DNA of 5,717 nucleotides. It comes from Flavobacteriales bacterium UBA5869. Lineage in GTDB: Bacteria; Bacteroidota; Bacteroidia; Flavobacteriales_D; Crocinitomicaceae. The notes below the pieces were generated by a model. It did no database searches. It saw only the letters and a list, made by a program, of their open reading frames with translations, and was not told where the DNA came from. The DNA is taken from assembly GCA_002432565.1 (NCBI GenBank), contig DJFP01000287.1, positions 13,949 through 19,665 on the forward strand. Reading direction: 5' to 3'. The position numbers were made by a program, and so were the translations under genes. This document shows positions 1 through 5,717 of this stretch, in pieces (the stretch's first letter is position 1; each line of letters opens with the position of its first letter).

Positions 1-2066
1 TCACGCATACGGGAATGACGCATGGTTTGACCTACCAGGTTTGAATCTTCCGGAATGGAGAACGAGTGCAATCCAACCTGCGAAGAATCTGATTTGGATT
101 CGATCCTGGTTTCTGCAACCGTAATGTGGTTTTTAAATGCCGTTAATTGCTCATCGGTTCCAATCACTGAAATAACATCATTCGGGTATAAAACATGATC
201 TTGCCGCGGAATATTAATCGTTTGGTCCCCGCGTTCAATGATCACAATGTTGATCCCGAATGTTTCGCGCAGTTTCATAGCACTTAAGGGTTGTCCGATT
301 ATTGGGGAACGCCCGTCGAGGGTGAAAGTCGTTAAATGCGAATCCCAGGGAGCCAGGTAGTTCTTCTCTTTTTGAGCCTGCTCGCGTTCATTCAAATTAA
401 GCAGGAAACGCGTTTCAATCCGGCCGTAGAATCCTTTGATCCGATGTCTTTGGGTAATAAAGAATACCGTACTTGCGAGCACTCCCAGTAAAGCTGCAAG
501 CGGAGAATAATATTTAGCGAAGACAAATCCGACGAAGAAAATAGCCAGTGCAATCCGGGAAATGATCAATGCCAGGAGTGGTCCGCGGTAAAGCGGCCTG
601 GTCCAGATACTCGCATAGGTTTGCGAAGGTCCTCGTCTGAAAGCAAGCGCATACAGGAACGGGACAATCATCAATAAAGTCAGGGAAACTATCAATAGTT
701 TCTTCCAGGCGCTTTCTTCGAAATACGGAGCAAGGAAGCGGTCAGCCAACAAGATAATGCTGATGATAACCACCGAAAAAATAATCGTATTGATCAGGTA
801 AAAACGGATCAGTTTCTTCCAGTCGCTTGCTTCTGTCACCTGTTGGGTTCCCTGGCTGTACTTATACAAGCGGTTTTTCCATTTTACGGGCATTTTCAAA
901 GTCACCCAATCCGATACCCTTCCCGAAAAACCGATCATATAAGGAGTGGTAAAGGTTGTGATCACTGAAACTGCTACCGCAACCGGGTACAGGAAATCGC
1001 TGGTTACTTTAAGCGTCACTCCGAGCGTTGCAATAATGAAAGAGAATTCACCGATCTGCGACAAGCTCATCCCCGTTTGTACTGCTACTTTTATCGGTTG
1101 CCCGGAAAGCAATGCGCCGATTGTTGCAAAAATGGGTTTCCCGACTAAAAGTACTACTGTTGAAATAGCGATCGGTAGCGCATATTCCACCAGCATATTC
1201 GGATCGAGCAGCATTCCTACGGAAACAAAGAAGATTGCTCCGAACAGGTCTTTCACCGATTGCACCAGGTGTTCAATTTTCTCTACTTTGGGTGTTTCAG
1301 CCAGGATCGAACCCATAATGAAAGCTCCCAAGGCAGGTGAAAATCCGGCTTCAGAAGAAAGTACCACCATCAAAAAACACAGGGCCAATGACAGTACCAA
1401 TAATGTTTCATCGTTCAGGTACTTTTTGAGCTGTTTGAAAAGAGTCGGAAGAAAAAAGATCCCGGAAACAAACCACAAGACCAGGAAGAAAACGAGTTTG
1501 ATAATCGAAAAGATCATCTCAGTTCCCTGGAAAGACCGACTGATAGAAACCGTGGATAAGATCACCATGAGCACAACGGCTACCAGGTCTTCAATAATCA
1601 ATGCACCCAATACGATCCCGGCAAATTTCTGGCTTTTTACCCCCGATTCATCAAAGGCTCTAAAGATAATAGTCGTAGAAGCAATACTCAGGATTCCGCC
1701 CATGAATAAACTATCCATCATTTCCCAACCCAGCATAACTCCTACGTTGTAACCGATCAGGAATGTCATCCCAACCCCCATCAGGGAAGTAATTACGGCG
1801 ACATTTCCCACCTTGAGCAGTTTTTTGAAGCTGAATTCGAGCCCAAGTCCGAACAAAAGGAAAATTACCCCGATTTCTGCCCAGGTCTTGATTCCTTCCG
1901 ATTCAACTACTGTAGGAAAAACATTGAAATACGGTCCCACAAATACTCCGGCAATGATATATCCGAGAACAACCGGTTGGCGCAGCATCTTAAAAATGAT
2001 CGTCATAGCGGCAGCCGCGCCTAAAATGAGTGCCAGATCAATAATTAACTCCGGAACATGTCCCAT
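1..2066 (-). CDS. CPA2-family cation/proton antiporter (Kef-like) with RCK_C domains, 3' end outside window
   Basis: An inner-membrane monovalent cation/H+ antiporter of the Na_H_Exchanger (CPA2) family, probably exchanging K+ or Na+ for protons. The minus-strand frame is open for 688 codons from ATG at 2066 to the window edge. Residues 1-380 form the exchanger core of about 12-13 membrane helices. Visible family motifs are FGLGLEF (72-78), the ion-binding pair E159-D160 in GALIIEDLVAVVL, FSPALGAF (242-249), VGMLLDP (283-289) and SQIGEFSF (336-343). A second hydrophobic block of about four helices (about 418-538) is followed by a soluble RCK_C/TrkA_C domain (about 577-648) and the start of a second one (about 664 onward), which the window cuts. 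No NAD-binding RCK_N (TrkA_N) domain is seen before them. RCK_C domains commonly bind ligands such as cyclic di-AMP or nucleotides and gate transport; that is family knowledge. The start was chosen because the family N-terminus fits and no longer in-frame extension looks coding; no Shine-Dalgarno is visible. The ion transported is not resolved. Confidence 0.93.
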   Translation of the reverse strand, partial: MGHVPELIIDLALILGAAAAMTIIFKMLRQPVVLGYIIAGVFVGPYFNVFPTVVESEGIKTWAEIGVIFLLFGLGLEFSFKKLLKVGNVAVITSLMGVGMTFLIGYNVGVMLGWEMMDSLFMGGILSIASTTIIFRAFDESGVKSQKFAGIVLGALIIEDLVAVVLMVILSTVSISRSFQGTEMIFSIIKLVFFLVLWFVSGIFFLPTLFKQLKKYLNDETLLVLSLALCFLMVVLSSEAGFSPALGAFIMGSILAETPKVEKIEHLVQSVKDLFGAIFFVSVGMLLDPNMLVEYALPIAISTVVLLVGKPIFATIGALLSGQPIKVAVQTGMSLSQIGEFSFIIATLGVTLKVTSDFLYPVAVAVSVITTFTTPYMIGFSGRVSDWVTLKMPVKWKNRLYKYSQGTQQVTEASDWKKLIRFYLINTIIFSVVIISIILLADRFLAPYFEESAWKKLLIVSLTLLMIVPFLYALAFRRGPSQTYASIWTRPLYRGPLLALIISRIALAIFFVGFVFAKYYSPLAALLGVLASTVFFITQRHRIKGFYGRIETRFLLNLNEREQAQKEKNYLAPWDSHLTTFTLDGRSPIIGQPLSAMKLRETFGINIVIIERGDQTINIPRQDHVLYPNDVISVIGTDEQLTAFKNHITVAETRIESKSDSSQVGLHSFSIPEDSNLVGQTMRHSRMR

Positions 2067-2080
2067 GGAACTGGTTTTAA

Positions 2081-2094
2081 GGTTTAACTAAACC
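2081..2094. repeat. Short inverted repeat in the leader of the antiporter gene
   Basis: GGTTTA-AC-TAAACC has 6-bp perfect arms around a 2-bp centre and lies 15-28 bp upstream of the antiporter start codon. It could be an operator half-site pair or simply an AT-rich chance palindrome. The rest of the 2067-2220 gap is AT-rich with no gene; I found no convincing Bacteroidota promoter (TTG / TAnnTTTG) or terminator in it. Confidence 0.3.
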
Positions 2095-2220
2095 AATCAA
2101 TTTGTGATAATGCCTAAAATTAACAAAAACGCCCCTATTTCTGATTAAAATCGGATTAAATCAGCCAAAAAATGCAAACTTCCGGAAAAAACAACGATTT
2201 AAGAACCTGATTTTTTGATT

Positions 2221-2973
2221 CTAATTTTTGATAATATACCAAACAATCACTTTGCGATCTTCGAGTTCTTCTTCTTTTCCCCGAATGATCTCAAAGCGTT
2301 TGGTGTTTCCTATTAATTTCAGCGCAGAAATACCGGTTAGTTCCTGATCTTTATCTGACTGGAAAATGCACAGAGAAACCTCCTGTTTTCCACCAATTCT
2401 CAAAACCGTATCAGGTGCAATAACCGAATAATCAAGTGTTACTTTTTGGGTAGATTTAGTCTTGTTGACAATGAGGAAGTCCACGCGTTTTGTTTTCGGT
2501 TTCTCCAGCACCCGGTTGATCTCAACCAACGGTCTTCCGGGCTTAGCAGTATCCCGGACCGTACCAGGAGGTATTTTCAATTTATCGTCATAACTGTCTT
2601 CCGTAAAGGAAGTCTCGTTGCCCACCTCATCAAATTGCCGGGTAGAATGGTAATACTGAATCCCGCCGTCAGGGGCATCACTGTAAGCAATACTTTTCAC
2701 CTGTCCGTTCGGAAACCAGCTCAGCAGTGCAGAAGCATGTCCGCCGAAATGTCTCAAATTATACGAACACACTTCTTTTCCCTGGTTATTAAACACTTTC
2801 AAACTTCCGCTCCGCTTGTCTTTATCCCAGGTTTCAATGATAGAGATTTTCCCATTTTGATGAAAACATTTTTTCACCTCTGAGCCGTCAGTCAGCTTTA
2901 CCGTTTTACAGTTAAACTGACCAAAGAGCGGAGTTTGAATAAACAGGAGCAAAAGAAGGAAGCTTGTTTTCAT
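2221..2973 (-). CDS. Secreted MORN-like (YwqK-type) repeat protein
   Basis: A 250-residue exported protein of unknown specific role. Residues 1-19 are a Sec signal peptide: MKT, then a Leu-rich core, with likely cleavage after FGQ (19/20). Residues about 36-125 hold roughly four degenerate repeats built on an aromatic-x-x-N/E-x-G-K pattern: FHQNGKISIIETW (37-49), FNNQGKEVCSY (61-71), WFPNGQVKSIAY (86-97) and FDEVGNETSF (114-123). This is the MORN_2/YwqK pattern common in Bacteroidota secreted proteins. After a Pro-rich spacer (about 134-162), residues 163-250 alternate like beta strands and may form an Ig-like or other beta-sandwich. There is no lipobox, no membrane anchor and no T9SS C-terminal sorting signal that I recognise, so periplasmic location is the simplest reading. 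The start is the only ATG giving a signal peptide. It lies 154 bp upstream of the antiporter on the same strand, so co-transcription is possible but not shown. The family is moderately sure; the function is unknown. Confidence 0.85.
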   Translation of the reverse strand: MKTSFLLLLLFIQTPLFGQFNCKTVKLTDGSEVKKCFHQNGKISIIETWDKDKRSGSLKVFNNQGKEVCSYNLRHFGGHASALLSWFPNGQVKSIAYSDAPDGGIQYYHSTRQFDEVGNETSFTEDSYDDKLKIPPGTVRDTAKPGRPLVEINRVLEKPKTKRVDFLIVNKTKSTQKVTLDYSVIAPDTVLRIGGKQEVSLCIFQSDKDQELTGISALKLIGNTKRFEIIRGKEEELEDRKVIVWYIIKN

Positions 2974-3115
2974 GGAAGGAAGGTACGCAATTTTGATGCC
3001 GGAAAATGATGCTCATTTAGAGTTTTTATATTCCGAAATAAAGTTTCAATAGGGATCATGCACCCAACACCCCCATATCCACGTCCTATTTACAAGTGAC
3101 AACCCCGGATTCCCA

Positions 3116-3130
3116 TTTTTTTCAAAAAAA
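3116..3130. repeat. T7-C-A7 symmetrical tract
   Basis: Seven T, one C and seven A form a perfect inverted repeat with a 1-nt centre, about 70 bp upstream of the lipoprotein start. A one-base loop and pure A:T pairing make an RNA terminator unlikely. It could bend DNA or act as an AT-rich upstream promoter element; this is inference. Confidence 0.3.
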
Positions 3131-3163
3131 GTTTCATGCTCCATGCAGCGAAACCAACTTTTT

Positions 3164-3183
3164 GTGCTCTTCTAAAAGAACAC
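3164..3183 (+). promoter_or_regulatory. Possible leader hairpin before the lipoprotein start
   Basis: GTGCTCTT and AAGAACAC flank the loop CTAA, giving an 8-bp stem with one C/A mismatch that ends 14 nt before the ATG at 3198. If transcribed, it would sit where the ribosome loads. It is short and AU-rich, so its stability is doubtful. Confidence 0.25.
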
Positions 3184-3197
3184 CTTAAAAAACGAAT

Positions 3198-3836
3198 ATG
3201 AAAACAACACTTTTAAAACCGATCGCTGCTGCAGCTGCTGTCATTTTGGTAGCAATGGCCTGCAAAAAACAGAACCCGACTACACCCATTAACAACTGTC
3301 CCACAGAAGAAGAATATTGCTCCTTCTGTTTTGGAGAAATGCTGGAACTGGATAGTAACGGGTTCATCATTCCTACCAATTATGCGCAACAAGTTGCCTT
3401 CCAGATAAACGGACAACCGGTTGGTCCAAATTTTATGGTAGCCAAAACACCAACCGGGTTTTATGGATTCCAGGGGGGTGCTATTGCATTCAACAGTGCA
3501 AATACACTCTCTTGCGTGTCAAACAAAATCACTTTTGCACATGCGCGTTTTGCAAGCAATACAAACCCTCAACCATCTTTGGTCAACGTACAATTCCCGG
3601 GAACTCCCCTAATCTCAACAGTTCCGGACTCTTTGAGCTACTACTTAAGCCCTTACGGTTACACCGTAGAGCATTATTTCCAACCGGGATTGGTTTGGAT
3701 GGACCAAAATCCGGGTTCAACCTTCTCAGGAGTGGTCGATTCTATCATTATACGCGGACCTGAATTTGAAACTGTAACGGTCGGTGCCAACTTGTTTGAA
3801 TCCGAATTGCGCAGTATCTGTGTCGCACACGAATAA
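3198..3836 (+). CDS. Putative lipoprotein of unknown function
   Basis: I do not recognise this 212-residue protein as a named family. Residues 1-21 look like a lipoprotein signal: a basic start, an Ala/Val/Leu-rich core and the site AMA-C22-KK. The -3 position is Ala rather than the usual Leu, so the lipobox is imperfect, but C22 followed by KK is common in Bacteroidota. The residues after C22 (KKQNPTTP) lack the acidic run that sends lipoproteins to the cell surface in some members of the phylum, so a periplasm-facing position is more likely. The mature part has C34, C41 and C44 (C-x6-C-x2-C), plus C106 and C208, and many short beta-prone segments rich in Gly, Pro, Asn and aromatic residues. 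The start follows an A-rich stretch without Shine-Dalgarno, normal for this phylum. A hairpin terminator follows 22 nt after the stop, and then the ECF sigma gene. A link to that regulon is possible but unproven. Confidence 0.8.
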   Translation: MKTTLLKPIAAAAAVILVAMACKKQNPTTPINNCPTEEEYCSFCFGEMLELDSNGFIIPTNYAQQVAFQINGQPVGPNFMVAKTPTGFYGFQGGAIAFNSANTLSCVSNKITFAHARFASNTNPQPSLVNVQFPGTPLISTVPDSLSYYLSPYGYTVEHYFQPGLVWMDQNPGSTFSGVVDSIIIRGPEFETVTVGANLFESELRSICVAHE

Positions 3837-3858
3837 ACTTTCATTCCTAAACCCACGG

Positions 3859-3880
3859 AGAACCTGCGCCGGTAGGTTCT
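3859..3880 (+). terminator. Intrinsic-terminator-like hairpin after the lipoprotein gene
   Basis: AGAACCTGC pairs with GTAGGTTCT around a GCCG loop: nine pairs, one of them a G-U wobble, extendable by a second wobble (3858/3881). The downstream stretch 3881-3892 has 8 T out of 12 but no unbroken U-run. It lies 22 nt after the lipoprotein stop and only 16 nt before the sigma factor start, so it may end the lipoprotein transcript or act as an attenuator in the sigma leader. Confidence 0.65.
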
Positions 3881-3896
3881 TGCTTTATTATTCCAT

Positions 3897-4436
3897 TTGA
3901 AATTCAACACTTTAGATAATGCCATTGATGTGTTCCGGGATTCGCGTGATCCCGGGGCATTCAACGCGATCTATAAACTGCTTTCCCCGAAGCTGTACTA
4001 CGTTTGTCTGCGTTACCTGAAAAACGATGCGGATGCACAGGATGTACTGCAGGAAACTTTCGTAACAGCTTATCGCAAAATAGACTCTTTCAACGGTCTG
4101 GGAAGTTTCGAAGGCTGGATGCGGAGGATTGCTGTAAACCATTGTTTATCCAAACTAAGGATCGATAAAAAACAACTGGAATCGGAGACCTGCGACAGCC
4201 ATTACCAAAGCATTTCAGAAGATGATGATTACCTGCAAAAAGAAGAAACGGAAGCGCGCCTGCTTCAAGCATTAAAGGCACTTCCGGATGGGTACCGCAC
4301 CATCCTGAACCTGGCAGTACTGGAAGATTATTCACACCGGGAAATTGCCGAACTGCTCAATATCACCGAAAGCACCTCGCGCTCACAGCTCATGAGGGCG
4401 AAAGCCGCATTGAAACTTAAACTGGAACAGTTATGA
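3897..4436 (+). CDS. ECF-type RNA polymerase sigma factor (sigma-70 family)
   Basis: A 179-residue alternative sigma factor that directs core RNA polymerase to a dedicated promoter set, usually for envelope or extracellular signals. Sigma region 2 spans about residues 21-88: the core-binding helix AQDVLQETFVTAYRKI (47-62) and the -10-melting and recognition part FEGWMRRIAVNHCLSKLR (71-88). An acidic linker (about 92-118) leads to region 4 (about 119-175) with LPDGYRTILNL and the helix-turn-helix YSHREIAELLNI followed by TESTSRSQLMRAKAAL, which reads the -35 element. Length is normal for an ECF factor; regions 1 and 3 are absent, as expected. The start is odd: an in-frame TAG lies at 3873-3875 and no ATG follows before region 2, so TTG at 3897 is the best start, with GTG at 3930 the alternative. 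It overlaps the next gene by 4 bp, whose product has an anti-sigma-like N-terminus, so its activity is probably held in check by that partner. The exact ECF group is not resolved. Confidence 0.95.
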   Translation: MKFNTLDNAIDVFRDSRDPGAFNAIYKLLSPKLYYVCLRYLKNDADAQDVLQETFVTAYRKIDSFNGLGSFEGWMRRIAVNHCLSKLRIDKKQLESETCDSHYQSISEDDDYLQKEETEARLLQALKALPDGYRTILNLAVLEDYSHREIAELLNITESTSRSQLMRAKAALKLKLEQL

Positions 4437-5717
4437 AAAACAGTGGACAGAACAAATTGGACCAAATCCTCAAAGACAAGTTGTCGGAAGGAACGGCACA
4501 AGTTCCTGATTTTGTATGGGACCGGATCGAGGAAGAATTATTCCCCGATAAAAAACGACGTGTTTTTTTCTGGTGGTTCTTCGGAGGATTCTGCCTGCTG
4601 CTGATCGGTGTCTTTATTGCAATGGCTGTTTCAGGTATAAAAGCACATTCACAACACACTGTAATTTCAGAACATCTTGTTTCAAAAGAAACGAAAGCCC
4701 CTGTTTCGGAAATCGGAAAACAAACTAAAACGGATCGTTCTTCCGCCATAAACCACTCTAAAACAACGAATGGTTCACAACATCACAACTCCGATAATTA
4801 TCGGAAGGCTGCCAATAAGCACGATTTTTCGGTCTCCAAAGACTCACGTATAAACTTTAAATCAATCCAAAAAACGAACGGTTTCAGCTCAAAAAATCGG
4901 ATTAAACCCGGTTCATCTGCACAAATAAAAAATAACGTTGTCAAAAGCTCCATTCGATCCAAAGTCGAAAATAACGAGCGCACTCCAATGAATACTTCCT
5001 CTGTCGATAATTCAGCTGATCTTGTATCACCTGCATCTCTAACAAAGGCAGAAACTACGCAAATAAAAGACATAAAACAGGCATCTTCTGCAAGCAAAAA
5101 TGAGGATCTAAAAACCAACGAAACAGAATCCAAATTTCCATTGAAAAAGGAATTGAGTTATGCAGAAATACTGAAGTTAATCCAACAGGATTTTCCAAAG
5201 GTTCCGGATGGTCAGTCAAAACAAATTCCTTCTTCTTGTGTTTCCATCGGAATCTTTGGCGGACCGTCACTTTACCATTCGGCCGTTTTTAAGGACTATT
5301 TCACCTCCGGACAGTTGAGCAAGCGGACATTTGCTTCCTCCGGGTTTGAGCTGGGGTTACAGGCACGGGTAAAGTTGGGAGATCGATTCCGGATCTACGC
5401 AGGATTCACTTTCAATCAAAAACAAACACAATTCAGATACAATGTTGCAATTACCGAGGCAGATTACTTTACTTACATAGAAAACGGTGAAAAAGTTCCT
5501 TTGGAAAACATCCACGACGATGGAATGAACAGCTGTTTCCTGGCAGCAGGAGTAACCGCCAAATACAAAATACACACGACATCCGTCTCAATCGGTACCA
5601 GTTTCGAATTCCTCCATATCGGGAAGTTCTCTGCAGCCGCTGATCTGCGTATATCGGGCAACCTGTATTCGTCCTTAAAACTACAAGAAATGCTGGTCCT
5701 GGATATCGCACAACCTC
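4433..5717 (+). CDS. Probable dual membrane-spanning anti-sigma factor with outer-membrane beta-barrel domain, 3' end outside window
   Basis: The frame from ATG 4433 stays open for 428 codons to the window edge. Residues 1-43 form a short cytoplasmic head with VPDFVWDRIEEEL (24-36), resembling the N-terminal motif of Bacteroidota membrane proteins encoded after ECF sigma genes; it probably binds the sigma factor. KKRR (40-43) precedes one strong membrane helix (about 44-66), fitting an N-in topology. Residues about 70-265 are a hydrophilic linker rich in Ser, Lys, Asn and Thr with no hydrophobic segment. A short likely helix, SYAEILKLIQQDF (242-254), follows. From about 268 the sequence turns to alternating strands (SIGIFGGPSLY, SGFELGLQARVKL, FRIYAGFTFNQ, FLAAGVTAKYKI, SVSIGTSFEFL), typical of an outer-membrane beta-barrel domain. 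The protein would bridge both membranes and could pass outer-membrane status to the sigma factor. Dual membrane-spanning anti-sigma factors of this layout are known from Bacteroides. Overlap ATGA with the sigma gene suggests translational coupling. Anti-sigma function is inferred; the end of the barrel is not seen. Confidence 0.85.
   Translation, partial: MKNSGQNKLDQILKDKLSEGTAQVPDFVWDRIEEELFPDKKRRVFFWWFFGGFCLLLIGVFIAMAVSGIKAHSQHTVISEHLVSKETKAPVSEIGKQTKTDRSSAINHSKTTNGSQHHNSDNYRKAANKHDFSVSKDSRINFKSIQKTNGFSSKNRIKPGSSAQIKNNVVKSSIRSKVENNERTPMNTSSVDNSADLVSPASLTKAETTQIKDIKQASSASKNEDLKTNETESKFPLKKELSYAEILKLIQQDFPKVPDGQSKQIPSSCVSIGIFGGPSLYHSAVFKDYFTSGQLSKRTFASSGFELGLQARVKLGDRFRIYAGFTFNQKQTQFRYNVAITEADYFTYIENGEKVPLENIHDDGMNSCFLAAGVTAKYKIHTTSVSIGTSFEFLHIGKFSAAADLRISGNLYSSLKLQEMLVLDIAQP

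Larger units (their letters stand above)
2974..3197. promoter_or_regulatory. Divergent intergenic region between MORN-like and lipoprotein genes
   Basis: The two flanking genes point away from each other, so this 224-bp stretch must hold at least one promoter for each unless transcription enters from elsewhere. No clear TTG/TAnnTTTG Bacteroidota promoter stands out on either strand. Notable content is a T7-C-A7 tract (3116-3130) and a small hairpin (3164-3183). No small ORF looks convincing. Confidence 0.5.

Noticed and set aside
946..1752. Plus-strand open frame of 268 codons
   Set aside because: It lies antisense to the antiporter, whose minus-strand frame shows clear family motifs throughout; the plus-strand translation is low-complexity Thr/Ile/Ser-rich and matches nothing.
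1813..2091. Plus-strand open frame of 92 codons
   Set aside because: Antisense shadow of the antiporter N-terminus, rich in Ser/Pro/Thr with no recognisable features.
2141..2164. Hairpin CTGATT...AATCAG in the gap after the MORN-like gene as a terminator
   Set aside because: Only 6 AT-rich pairs around a 12-nt loop, and no U-run follows on the minus strand.
2446..2883. Plus-strand open frame of 145 codons
   Set aside because: Antisense to the MORN-like gene, which has a signal peptide and repeats; the plus-strand product has neither a domain nor a plausible leader.
3131..3154. GTTTC...GAAAC inverted repeat with nested CATG pair
   Set aside because: Arms are 5 bp and the nested part is out of register by 4 nt, so it is probably chance.
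3892..3899. TCCATTTG as a Bacteroidota -7 element (TAnnTTTG) for the sigma gene
   Set aside because: It overlaps the proposed TTG start, the second base is wrong, and the nearest TTG upstream is only 9 bp away instead of about 19-21.
4417..5711. Several minus-strand open frames of 62-111 codons
   Set aside because: All lie opposite the sigma end and the anti-sigma/barrel gene, which is one long uninterrupted plus-strand frame; their sequences look like antisense translations rich in Phe, Leu, Cys and Ser.

Overview
The window looks like chromosomal DNA of a member of the Bacteroidota, probably from the Flavobacteriales side of the phylum (genus not resolvable by eye). The reasons are start codons without Shine-Dalgarno sequences, A-rich leaders, a lipoprotein ending its signal in ACKK, a YwqK-like MORN-repeat secreted protein, and an ECF sigma factor followed by a membrane anti-sigma protein of a kind typical of that phylum. 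There is no sign of a mobile element, CRISPR array, tRNA or rRNA.

Layout. Positions 1-2066, minus strand: the first 688 residues of a CPA2-type cation/proton antiporter with C-terminal RCK_C (TrkA_C) domains; its 3' end lies outside the window. A 154-bp gap (2067-2220) holds a small inverted repeat just upstream of its start and no gene. Positions 2221-2973, minus strand: a secreted 250-residue MORN-like repeat protein. Positions 2974-3197 form a divergent promoter region. On the plus strand follow a 212-residue putative lipoprotein of unknown function (3198-3836), an intrinsic-terminator-like hairpin (3859-3880), an ECF sigma-70 factor that appears to start at TTG (3897-4436), and, overlapping it by 4 bp, a protein that runs off the right edge (4433-5717, 428 residues visible).

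The most interesting element is this last protein. It has a short cytoplasmic anti-sigma-like head, one inner-membrane helix, about 195 residues of hydrophilic Ser/Lys/Asn-rich linker, and then an outer-membrane beta-barrel-like domain. One polypeptide would thus link the sigma factor in the cytoplasm to the outer membrane. Such dual membrane-spanning anti-sigma factors (Dma) have been described in Bacteroides, so the architecture is not wholly new, but this pair is likely an envelope-sensing switch. The lipoprotein just upstream is a candidate member or target of that system, though the hairpin between them suggests separate transcripts. The antiporter and the MORN protein are both envelope proteins, but nothing in the sequence ties them to the sigma operon.
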